From: Pyrinomonadaceae bacterium
Lineage (GTDB): Bacteria > Acidobacteriota > Blastocatellia > Pyrinomonadales > Pyrinomonadaceae
Assembly: GCA_014534425.1 (NCBI GenBank)
Contig: JACVRN010000007.1
Span: forward strand, 1-64,000
Reading direction: 5' to 3'
DNA: 64,000 nucleotides
Under the pieces are notes generated by a model. The model was not told where the DNA came from. It ran no database searches and was given only the letters and a program-made list of their open reading frames with translations. A program made the position numbers and the translations under genes. This document shows, piece after piece, positions 52,010-63,100 of the stretch. Each line of letters starts with the position of its first letter. Positions within the stretch are counted from its first letter, which is position 1.

Positions 52010-52528
52010 ATGGGCACACCATATTTGGGTGAGATCAAGATCATCTCGTGGAACTTCGCCCCGAAGGGATGGGCGTTCTGTAACGGGCAGTTGTTGCCAA
52101 TCAACCAGAACCAGGCGCTCTTCTCTATCCTGGGCACGACATACGGCGGCAACGGGCAGACGAACTTCGCCCTGCCGGACTTTCGCAGCAGGATACCCAT
52201 CAGTTTTGGCGAGGGTTACAACCTCGGGCAAGCCGGTGGCGAAGAGTTCCATACTGTTATCCAGTCGGAGATGCCCGCTCACAACCACTTCGTCAACGCC
52301 TCGACCCAACAGGCCGACACCACCTTTATTGAGACGGCTCAGCCGCCATCCAATAATGTCTTCGGAACGGTGGTGGGCGGCATCTACGGAAATTACGCCG
52401 CGCTCACGAGCATCTCCCCCGAGACGATTTCAAATGTGGGCGGCAGCCAGCCGCACGAGAACCGCCAGCCCTATCTCGTGCTCAATTTCATCATCGCCCT
52501 TCAGGGCGTCTTCCCGTCGCGGAACTAA
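52010..52528 (+). CDS. Phage tail-collar domain protein 1 (MdpB-like)
   Basis: 172 residues. Tail-collar domain: 'GEIKIISWNFAPKGWAFCNGQLLPINQNQALFSILGTTYGGNGQTNFALPDFRSRIP', then 'SEMPAHNHFV' and the C-terminal 'GGSQPHENRQPYLVLNFIIALQGVFPSRN'. This is the microcystin-dependent/MdpB-like branch of tail fibre tips, which exists in many non-phage bacterial loci. No signal peptide. It starts 9 bases after AGAGGAGA. Two similar genes follow. Confidence 0.88.
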   Translation: MGTPYLGEIKIISWNFAPKGWAFCNGQLLPINQNQALFSILGTTYGGNGQTNFALPDFRSRIPISFGEGYNLGQAGGEEFHTVIQSEMPAHNHFVNASTQQADTTFIETAQPPSNNVFGTVVGGIYGNYAALTSISPETISNVGGSQPHENRQPYLVLNFIIALQGVFPSRN

Positions 52529-52543
52529 AAGGAGACTTCAATT

Positions 52544-53065
52544 ATGAGCGACCCCTATGTCGGAGAAATCAGAATGTTCGGCGGCAACTTTGCGCCCGTT
52601 GGCTGGGCCATGTGCCAAGGACAGTTAGTGCCCATCTCACAGAACGACACTCTCTTCAATCTCATCGGGACTACCTACGGCGGCGACGGGCAGGAGACCT
52701 TCGGTCTTCCTGACCTACAGGGGCGTGCGCCTATGCATCAGGGACAAGGCCCGGGAATTAAACAGAATTACGTCATCGGCGAGAAGGCTGGCGTGGAGAG
52801 CGTGACTTTGACGACGCAGCAGATACCTGTACACAACCACGCTTGCATAGCCTCTACCAACACGGCCACTGCGACGACCGCCAACGGCAACATTACGGCG
52901 GCCACCAACCAGCTCAAGATTTACACCGAGCAGGCTGTCTCCAAGCATTTCGCCTCGGGCACCGTCCAGCCTGTCGGCGGCAGCCAGCCGCACGAGAACA
53001 TGCAGCCGTATCTGGTTATCACCTTTATCCTTTCACTGTACGGCATATACCCGACGCAAAGCTAA
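52544..53065 (+). CDS. Phage tail-collar domain protein 2
   Basis: 173 residues, homologous to the first: 'GEIRMFGGNFAPVGWAMCQGQLVPISQNDTLFNLIGTTYGGDGQETFGLPDLQGRAP', 'TQQIPVHNHACIAST', 'PVGGSQPHENMQPYLVITFILSLYGIYPTQS'. The central variable part has Ala/Thr-rich residues 'NTATATTANGNITAATN'. AAGGAG lies just before the ATG, 15 bp after the first gene's stop, so translation is linked. Confidence 0.88.
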   Translation: MSDPYVGEIRMFGGNFAPVGWAMCQGQLVPISQNDTLFNLIGTTYGGDGQETFGLPDLQGRAPMHQGQGPGIKQNYVIGEKAGVESVTLTTQQIPVHNHACIASTNTATATTANGNITAATNQLKIYTEQAVSKHFASGTVQPVGGSQPHENMQPYLVITFILSLYGIYPTQS

Positions 53066-53082
53066 GAAGGAGAGAAAACAAT

Positions 53083-53610
53083 ATGTCAGCACCATTTGTA
53101 GCAGAAATCAGAATGTTTGCGGGAAACTTCGCTCCCACAGGTTGGGCGCTTTGTGCCGGACAGTTAATGCCCATCTCACAGAACACGGCTCTCTTCTCTT
53201 TGCTCGGCACCTATTACGGCGGCGACGGCAAATCCACCTTCGCCCTGCCGAACCTTCAGGGGAATACGCCGCTCGGCCAAGGGCAGGGAAGCGGACTCAG
53301 TGACTACTTCCTGGGCCAGCAGGCAGGATCGCCATACGTCACCCTGCTTCAGTCGGAGATGCCCTTTCACAACCATCAGATGGGCGGAGGGTTCAACCAG
53401 GCTGACCTCAACGGGCCGACGCCGCTCAGCGTCTACACGCGCTCGACGCCGGGCAACGCCTACATGACCAACTCCACTCAGAACCTGACGCAGATGAACT
53501 TCCAGATGTTGTCCGTCGCCGGCGCAAGCTTACCTCATAATAATATGATGCCATACCTTACGGTTACTTTTATCATAGCCCTTCAGGGCGTCTTCCCGGC
53601 GCGGCAGTAA
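53083..53610 (+). CDS. Phage tail-collar domain protein 3
   Basis: 175 residues. 'AEIRMFAGNFAPTGWALCAGQLMPISQNTALFSLLGTYYGGDGKSTFALPNLQGNTP', 'SEMPFHNHQMGGG', ending 'ASLPHNNMMPYLTVTFIIALQGVFPARQ'. ATG 53083 follows AAGGAGAG. The three collar proteins share N-terminal and C-terminal blocks but differ in the loop region, which in tail tips contacts the target. Last gene of the block; a terminator follows. Confidence 0.88.
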   Translation: MSAPFVAEIRMFAGNFAPTGWALCAGQLMPISQNTALFSLLGTYYGGDGKSTFALPNLQGNTPLGQGQGSGLSDYFLGQQAGSPYVTLLQSEMPFHNHQMGGGFNQADLNGPTPLSVYTRSTPGNAYMTNSTQNLTQMNFQMLSVAGASLPHNNMMPYLTVTFIIALQGVFPARQ

Positions 53611-54116
53611 GGGCGCGAGCGCTCGCGGCTCCCCAGGCGAGATTGTCAGGCTAAAGAAGGGCGAAGCAGCCAAAGCCGCGTGCTTCGTCCTTCTTTTCCG
53701 TTTAGCGGACAGGGGAGATTCCGTGGACAGGAGCGTTTTGCCTGAGCGCCAGCAGGCATGCTTAATCTGGCCCATTCAGGTTTTAACATGGAAAAGTGGC
53801 CCAAAGACTTGTTGACCGCCCACAACTTATGTTACCTTTATAGTTCCTCGGGAGAGCGCCCGCGTGTTCTTCCTCGCTTTCATTCTTTAGGGTTTGAAAA
53901 AGTAACGCAGTAATGTTCAGCCAATAATCGTTCTAACAATTGGTTTTCTTCGTGCCTGATTGCTTAAACCGATAATCTTTATAGAGCAGCGTTATTCCCC
54001 TCTAAAGCGGTCAAGCCCGACCATCAGCGCCCGAAACAACTAACATTTACCCGATTGTCTAAAAGACCCGCCACACCTAGCCACGCGGACGCGCGCATAG
54101 TTTGAAGGAGAGTAAG
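53611..54116. other. 506-bp gap before the giant adhesin gene
   Basis: Contains the terminator of the tail-collar operon (53653-53696). The rest, AT-richer towards its 3' end, should hold the adhesin's promoter, but I see no convincing -35/-10 pair: TTGACC (53812) has no well-spaced -10. GAAGGAGAG immediately before 54117 is the adhesin's ribosome binding site. Confidence 0.5.
53653..53696 (+). terminator. Rho-independent terminator after the tail-collar genes
   Basis: AAAGAAGGGCGAAGC (53653-53667) pairs with GCTTCGTCCTTCTTT (53682-53696), 15 bp with one G-U wobble, loop 14 nt, ending in a T-run. It starts 43 bp after the third collar gene's stop. Confidence 0.8.
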
Positions 54117-57100
54117 ATGAAGAGCTTTTCCCCGCCTCCCCCCTCGTTCGGTTCTTTGAGAGTTTTCACCGCCAGCCTACTCTCTTTCCTAATGCTCGTA
54201 ACGCCTCTGGCAACGCTCGCCGCGCCGGTTAATTTGCCCGTCGCGCCGCAGCCCTCTACCACTACAGCAGCCGACACCAACCGGCAGCCCGTGCAAGAGG
54301 CCAGGGCCGCAGCCCAGTCGTTTGACCTTCGCAACTCCGTCTTCGCAGGCTTTGTCGCTCCGCTCGCTCCCGTAGGCGGCCCCGTCACGGCCAACATGCA
54401 GGACATTTTCACAGACCCGGACAACGACGGTGCGGACAAGGGACAGACAATCACCTATCAGACTACGATTACCAATGTTCAGGGAAGCCAGCTTACCGGC
54501 GTGGAGTTTCAGGACACGCCCGATGCGAACACGACGCTCGTAAACGGTTCAATCCACGCTTCGCCCGTAGCCTTCGACGACACTTACAACTGGGTCTGCA
54601 ACACGCAGCTTGACACTTCCGCAAGGTCGCTCCCCAGCATCACAGCCAACGACGTAGCAATTAATCCTGCGGGCGGCACTGACACCTTCAACCTGAACAC
54701 CACGCCGACGGTCGCGCCCACGAAGGGTTCTGTCACTCTCTCCTCCAACGGCCATTTCGTTTACACGCCGAATGTTGGAGCCACCGGCTCGGATACATTC
54801 TCTTACGCGATTACCAACTCGTCGGACGCGTCGCTTGTAGGCACGGGTACTGTGACTATAAATATGCCTACGTGCGTCTGGTATTTGCAGGGCGGCGCTT
54901 CGGGCGACGGTCGAAGCAATACTCCTTCGGGCAATCCGGCCACCATCTCGGGGCTTGCCAACGCGACGACGGACATCTTCTACGTCTTCTCTTCCGGCAA
55001 CACTTTGAACGGCCCCTTCACGCTGGACAATAGCCAGCAACTACTGGGGCAGGGAGTTGCGCTGCAGCTTACTCTGGGCGGCACTCCGACCACGCTCTTC
55101 AATGCGAGCACAACTCCGACCATAGCCAGCAGCGCGAGCGGCAACGCCGTCACCCTGGGGACGGGCAACACTCTTAACGGCTTCAACATTGGCACCACTA
55201 GTGGCTTTGCTATTTCCGGCTCGAACGTAGGCACGCTCAGCGTCAGCAACGTTTCGATTAACACCACGGGCGGCGGCCTTGACCTGACCGGCGTCTCTAC
55301 GCCTACCGTCAATGTCGCTTTAGGCTCTTTGACTGCGAGCGGCGGGACGAACAACGTCAAGCTCTCCGGCCTGAACGGAACTATCAATCTAGGCTCAAGC
55401 GGCGCTTTGACCGGCACGAATTCTGGCACAGCGTTTTTGGTTTCGGGCGGCGGCGCGACCATCAGCTACGGCGGCACGGTTTCGCAGAGCAATGCTCAGA
55501 AAGTCGTTGACATTGCGAACACAACGGGCGGAAGCGTCACCTTCAGCAACACGGTCACAGGCACCAGCAACTGCACGGGCGTCAATCTCAACACCAACAC
55601 TGGCAACGTCAGCTTCACCACGCTCAACCTGGGCACGTCAGGCACGCGCCTCGGCAGCACGGCTGTGACGATTACGGGCGGCTCGGGTACTAAGTCTCTG
55701 GGCACTGTCAGCATCTTCACGACGAGCGGGAGCGGAACCGGCATCTCTTCCAGCAACAGCACGGGCGCTGTCACGGTTACAGGCGGCGACGTGAACTCGG
55801 CGGGTGCACCTGCCCTTAACATCGTCGGCGTAAGCAACGTGAGCACTACGCCCGTCAACCTGGTGTTTACAAGTGTCAGCGCCAACGGCGGACAGCGCGG
55901 CATCGTTCTGACTAACGTTTCTTCGTCCGGCGGCGGTGGGTTAACGGTCAACGGCACAGGCTCAACCGGGGGCAGTGGCGGCACAATTCAGAACACTACG
56001 AACAACGGCATCCAACTGACCACGGCGGTGAACGTCACGCTCAAGAACATGAACCTGACGAACAACGCCACGACGCAGACGGCGACGAACAACCAGTGCG
56101 GCAACAACCTGGTCGCGGGCGACACGACGCTGTGCGTCGCCAACCTCTACTTGAACAGCGTCACGACCGTTTCGCTGACTAACCTCTCGGTCACAGGCTC
56201 GGCGCAAGAAGGAATCGCGGGCACGTCCGTTTCCGGCTTCACGCTCGCCAACTCAAGCATCACCGGCAACGGCGGCGAGGACTACGAGAACGGATTGCTC
56301 TTCAAGAACCTGACGGGCACGGTCTCTATCACCAACACGACTGTTCAGAATAACTTCTCGCGGCAGTCGCACATCTACAACAGCGCAGGCACTCTGACGC
56401 TGAACGTCACAGGCTCCACCTTCGGGCGCAACGTTGCGCCGGGAGTCTCGTCGCAGCAGGGCATGCTGCTTGAACTGGCGGGCACTTCCACTTCGTCTAT
56501 AGACATAGGGACATCTACATTTATTAAGAACGGCAACGGCAACGGTCTTGCTGTCGCCGTCACAGGCTCGGCAAACGTCGGCACTGCGGGCACGCACAGC
56601 AGTCTTCATAACAGCACTAATTTATCCGAGAACGCCGCGCACGTCTTCATCTCCAATAGCGGCAGTGGCGACGTGTACTTCGATGTCATGAACAACAGCG
56701 CCATGACGAAGGCGGGGCTGCAATCGATTGACTACTTCAGCAACAGCAGTAGCGCCGCAGGCAGCCTGACGGGCATCATACAGGGCAACACCATCGGCAC
56801 TAGCGGCTCACTCGGCTCTGCCTGTAACCGCGCGGTGACGGGCGGCGGCTGCGACGGCATGACCCTCGACAAAGACCTCGCGGGTTCAATGAGCCTGCGT
56901 ATCCAGGGCAACACGATTCAGCAGGTTGAGACCAACGGCATCGCGCTCGGCTCCACGCAAAGCAACACGCTGGACGCCACCATCATCGGCAACACCATAC
57001 GCGAGCCTGGCAACACGGCGGGCATCAACTCGCAGGGCAACGCCATGTTGTTCAACGTCGGCGCTAACAGTGGCTCGACGACGACCGCCTGTCTCAACAT

Positions 57101-60100
57101 AGGCGTCTCGCCCAATCAGAACACAATTCAGGACACGGCCAGTAAGACTTGGGACATCAACGGGTCGGCTGCGGCAATCTACTTAAATACTAAGAACTCT
57201 ACGACGACTCGTCTTCCGGGCATGGGCGGAAGCGGAGCGGCTGCGGCTCAAACATTCATCACAGGCAATAATACTTTCAATTTAGTCGGCGGCGCATCGC
57301 CCGTTCTGGCATCCGTATTCAACGGCAGCCAGATTACAGGCGGCGCGGCTTGCACCACGCCTCTGCTGCTGGCAGAAGGTGGTGTCGAAGCTCTAATTAA
57401 TACGCCATCCATTCTATCCAATTTTGATTTAGCTTCTTCTCAGAACAACTCGTCGCTTGAGGCGGGAGCCTTCGTCTCGAATGAAAGCGGCGCGACTATC
57501 AATATTGCTCCGGCGGCTAACATGGTCGCTGGCGAGCTTACGCAGTCGCAGCTAGACGCGATTGTCAATGCAGCCATAGAGCGTTGGGAGGCTACAGGAT
57601 TAACAGCCGAGCAGCGCGCGACCCTTCGCAGCATTCGCTTTGAAGTCGCCAACCTCTCAAGCTCATACCTGGGCGAAGCCACAGGCAGCCGCATACAGGT
57701 TGACGTGGACGCGGGCGGCAAGGGCTGGTATATAGGCGCAGACGCGGCGAGCGACATGGTCTTTAGTCACGTCGTCTCTTCGACGCGCCGCTACACAGAA
57801 GCGACCGCAGCGCCTGCGGGCCGCATAGACCTGCTGACCGTCATCTCGCACGAGATGGGCCACAGGTTGAGACTCGATGACACCTACGCTGAGAAAGACC
57901 GCGACAACCTGATGTACGGCTACCTGACGATGGGCGAGAGAAGATTGCCCGCTCAGGGTCAGGCCGCAGGCGCTCACGCCAATAATCTCTCAGGCTCGCA
58001 CTTCATAGCGCTGTCGAATAACGAGGGCGCGAAGAAGCAGGCTGGCAATAAGAGCAACGCGCTTAACAGTGCCACGACGCTCCAGCCTCAGCCGCTTCCT
58101 CCGGCACCGGTTGATGTAGTCATAGGCACGTTGCCCACCGGCAAGGCTGTGACCATCAAGTTCCAGGTGACGGTCAATAATTCGCTGACGCCTGCTTCTA
58201 CAACTTCGGTTCAGACGCAAGGGTCAGTGCTGGTGACGGGCTTTGCCAACACGCCGACGAACGATCCTGACACCGTCGCTGCTGACGATGCGACCGTTAC
58301 GCCGCTTGCGCGCACAGACGTGGCGGTAACGAGCGTCACGGACGGCCTGACTTCGACCACGCCAGGCTCAACGCTGAGCTACACCATCAACTACTCGAAT
58401 CCTGGCCGCGCGGCTACGGGCGTGCAGTTGACGGAGACAGTGCCGACCGGCACCACCTTCAACGCAGCCGGAAGCGACGCGGGCTGGACAGAGACCCCGT
58501 CAGGCTCCGGCATCTATAAACTGACCGTGGGCAGCCTTGCTCACTCGGCAAACGGCTCGAAGGTCTTCGCAGTGACGGTAAATAATCCGGCACCTGCGGG
58601 GCTGAACAACATCTCCAACACGGCGAGCATAGCCGACGACGGGGCGTACGAGCCTGACGTTGACACGAGCAACAACAGCGCCAGTGACACGAACACGGTG
58701 CTTAACGCTGCGCCTGCCTTCGGAACATTCACGAAGTCTGACGGCGTGACATCTACTACGCCCGGCTCTACGCTGACCTATACAATCAACTACACGAACA
58801 CCGGCAATCAGGACGCGACGGGTGTCGTGCTGACGGATACTGTGCCCACTGGCACGACCTTCAACGCCGGAGCGAGCACTGCAGGCTGGACGGAGACTCC
58901 GTCAGGCTCCGGCATCTACAAGCTAACTGTCGGCGCAGTTGCCGGCGGCGGCGGAACCGGCTCAGCCACTTTCGTTGTCGTTGTGAATAACCCTGTGGCG
59001 GCGGGTCTCGCAAACATCGTCAACAATGCGAGCATTACGGACGACGGCACGAACAGTCCTTCAGCCGTGACAGCTAATGCTTCGGATACGGATACGCTCA
59101 ACGCGGTGCCGGATTTGGCGCTGACGAAGACGCCGGATGTCGCCAACACTTCGGCGGGTCAGACGATAACCTACACGCTCAACTACTCTAACAGTGGTAC
59201 TCAGGGAGCTACGGGCGTCGTCTTGACTGAGACTGTTCCGGCCAACACCGTCTACAACGCAGTAGCGACTCCGGGCTGGACTTGTACTCCTGTAGCCGGT
59301 GCTGCGGGCGCGACCTGCACCAAGACCGTCGGCGCGCTCGCAGGCGGCGGCGGAAGCGGCTCGACTACTTTCGCTGTCACGGTGGTTAGCCCCGTACCAG
59401 GCGGCACGACCCAGATTACCAACGTCGCTACCATTGCGGACGATAACGCCAACGGCGCGGACGCGAACAACGCCAACAACAGCACGGGCAACGTCAACAC
59501 TGCTGTCTGTGCAAGCACTGCGACCGTGACGAACACAGCCGATAGCGGCAGTGGCTCTCTGCGTGATGCCATCACGAACATCTGTCCGGGCGGCACCATC
59601 ACCATCACGGCTACCGGAACGATTCAACTGGCGAGCGCTCTACCCGACATAGACAAGAACATGACTATCAACGGGCCGGGCGCGAATCAGCTAGAGATCA
59701 AGGGTAAGATCGCAACCGTGGGCGACCCGACGGAATACCGCGTCTTCAACATCACGAGCGCGGTAACCGACACCAAAATCAACGACCTGACCATCAGCAA
59801 CGGTGGCGACGCCACAGGCGGCGGCGGCATCAAGAACGCAGGCCAGATATTCCTCAACAGAGTCACGGTCAAGAACAACACCACCACCTCCACAGGCGGC
59901 GGCATACTGAACTCCGGCGTCGTAAACCTCAACAACAGTACCGTCAGCAACAACGTTGCCTCTTTGCAGGGCGGCGGCATCTACAATACCGGTGACATGG
60001 GCATAGGCAACACCACCATCAGCACCAACACTGCGAACGTCGCTGGCGTCGGTCTTGGCGGAGGCTTTTACAATGCCACCACCATAAACAATGTAATATT

Positions 60101-63100
60101 CAATAACGTGACCATCGCCAACAACTCGGCGGATGCGTCCGGCGGCGGCGTCTACAACGCCAGCGGTACTATTCGGATGGACAACACCATCGCCGCGAAC
60201 AATACCGCGACCGCCAGCCCGGACCTCTCTGGAGCGGGCACGTTCCAATCGGATGACTACAACCTGGTCGAGAACAGCACGGTAGTCTTTACCGGCACGA
60301 CGGCGCACAACATTACGGGCGTTGACCCTGTCTTGGGCGGGCTTGCGAACAACGGTGGCCCGACCTACACGCACGCGCTGCTCGACGGCAGCCCGGCCAT
60401 TGACAAGGGTAAAACGAATAAGACCACTGACCAGCGCAACTTTACGCGCCCCGTAGATAATCCGAACGTGGCAAACGTCAGTGTTAGCGGCGCAGACGGT
60501 GATGACATAGGCGCGTACGAAGCCTCGGCTCCGTCCGACGCACCAGACCTTGACGCAGCGTCAGATACGGGCGCGAGCGACACGGACAACATCACCAACG
60601 ACAACACTCCGAGCTTTACCATCACGGGTGTGACAAACGGCGCGACCGTTGACCTCCTGCTTGACGGCAATCCTATTCCGGTCGTCTCGGGCGTGGCTGC
60701 GGGCACGAGCATTCAACTGGTCGTCCCGAACGGCACGCCTGTCGCGGACGGCATGCACACCTTCACGGCAAGGCAGACGGTCAACGGCGGCACAAGCCCC
60801 GTGTCAGCAGGTCTGTCTGTGACGATTGATACGGTTGCGCCGACAATCAACATCGGCGCTCCGTCAGTATCGAGCGCTAACGCAAGCATCGGCACAGTGA
60901 CCTATACGGTGACCTATGGCGGCGCTGACGCGGTTACTCTGGCCGATATTAATGTCGCGGTGAACACATCAGGCACGGCTACGGCTACGGCTGGGGTTTC
61001 TGGCTCCGGCACTGTCACTCGCACGGTCACACTGAGCAGTCTCAGTGGCACAGGCACGCTGGGCATCTCGATTGCCACCGGTACTGCGAGCGATACGGCT
61101 GGTAATACGGCTGGCGCGGCAGGCCCGAGCGCTACCTTTACGGTAGACGCAGACCCGCCGACAGTAGCTATGAACTCGGCAGCCGGTGACCCGACGAGCA
61201 CTTCGCCGATTCCAGTGACGGTGACCTTTAGCGAAAGCGTCACAGGCTTTACTTCGGGCGACATCACGGCTGGCAACGGCACGGTGAGCAACTTCGCCGG
61301 AAGCGGAGCGAACTACACATTCGACCTTGTGCCTACGGGCCAGGGCCTTGTGACGGCGGATATAGGCGCTGGCGTGGCTCAGGACGGAGCAGGCAACGGT
61401 AATACTGCCGCGACTCAGTTCAGCCGCACCTACGACAGCGATGCTCCGAGCGTCTCTATGAGTTCGGTGATTACTAACCCGACCAACACCTCTCCGATTC
61501 CAGTGACGGTGACGTTCAGCGAAAGCGTCACAGGCTTTACTTCGGGCGACATCGTGGCTGGCAACGGCACGGTGAGCAACTTCGCCGGAAGCGGAGCGAA
61601 CTACACATTCGACCTTGTGCCTACGGGCCAGGGCCTTGTGACGGCGGACATTGGCGCGGGCGTGGCTCAGGACGGAGCAGGCAACAGTAATACTGCTGCC
61701 ACGCAGTTCAGCCGCACCTACGACACAGTCGGGCCGACCGTGACGATTAATCAGGCTTCGACGCAGGCCGACCCTGTGACGAACGCTGCGACTATCAACT
61801 TCACGGTGGTCTTCAACGAGCCTGTGACGGGCTTCGACTCTGCGGATGTCAGCTTCTCAGGCGCGGGCGCGACCACAGCAACCGTGACCGAGATTGCGCC
61901 GATGGATGACACGACCTACAACGTAGCCATCACAGGCATGAACACGTCCGGCCACGTCACGGCCAGCGTCAACGCGAACGCCGCGCAGGACGGCGCGGGC
62001 AACCTCAGCGCCGCTTCGACCAGCACGGACAACGATGTGCTTAACCAGCAGGACACCGCGACCACCTTCGAGGTCAACTCGACCGATGATACGGACGATG
62101 GTGCCTGTGCGCCTTTCGGCACGGGCAACGGCTGCACGCTCAGAGAAGCCATAAAGGCAGCCAATCTGGACGGCGGAGCAGCCGAGACGATTACCTTCGC
62201 GCCTGCTCTCACGTCCGGCGGGGCCGCGCTGATTACGCTCACCGGATCGCCGCTACCCGAAATCACGGACAGCGTGACCATCGTTGGGCCGACCGACAAT
62301 ACTCTGACCATCGACGGTGGTTCGACCTCGGGCATCTTCGAGATAGCTGCGAGCGTCACGGTCAATATCTCCAACGTGACGGTCAAGAATGGTGACTCGG
62401 GCGGCAACGGCGGAGGCATCAGAAATAGCGGAACGCTGACGCTTGATAAAGTCACTGTCGCAGATAACAACGCGAACGGTAGCTTAGGCGGCGGTATCTA
62501 CAATGACACAGGCGCTACGCTGACCATCACGAACAGCACCATTGACGGCAACACTGCCCAGGGCGGTCACGGAGGCGGCATCTACAACCTGGGGACGCTG
62601 ACCATCAGGAACAGCACCCTCTCGAACAACTATGCCAAGCTGGCGGCGGGTGTGGGCGGCGACGGCGGCGCGATTGATAGTGACGGCGGCACGCTGACCA
62701 TCTACAACTCCACCATCAGCGCCAACAAGGCTGATGGCGGCGGTGGCGGCATACACCACTGCGGCAATTCGACGGGAGTACTGCTGAACGTCACAATCAC
62801 TGGCAACCGCTCCGACAATGACAACGCTTTGCCGGGTGAGGGCGGCGGTATAGAGCAGGTAAGCAGCAACTCTATAGCGCTCCGCAATACCATAGTGGCG
62901 GGCAACTTCAAGGGCACGGGCGCGACCGCAGATGATTTAAGCGGTGCCACGTTCGACACGCAGAACAGCCTGATACAGACTCCGGGCACGGCGACCATCA
63001 ACGACCTCGGAGGCAACATACTGAACCAGAACCCGCAGCTTGGGGCGCTGGCCCTCAACGGCGGACTGACCAAGACGCATCTGCTGTTGCCTGGCAGCCA

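Noticed and set aside
50400-53610. Prophage or phage tail remnant
   Set aside because: Only collar-tip proteins, acetyltransferases and DUF6916 present; no structural, replication, integration or lysis genes in the flanking genes.
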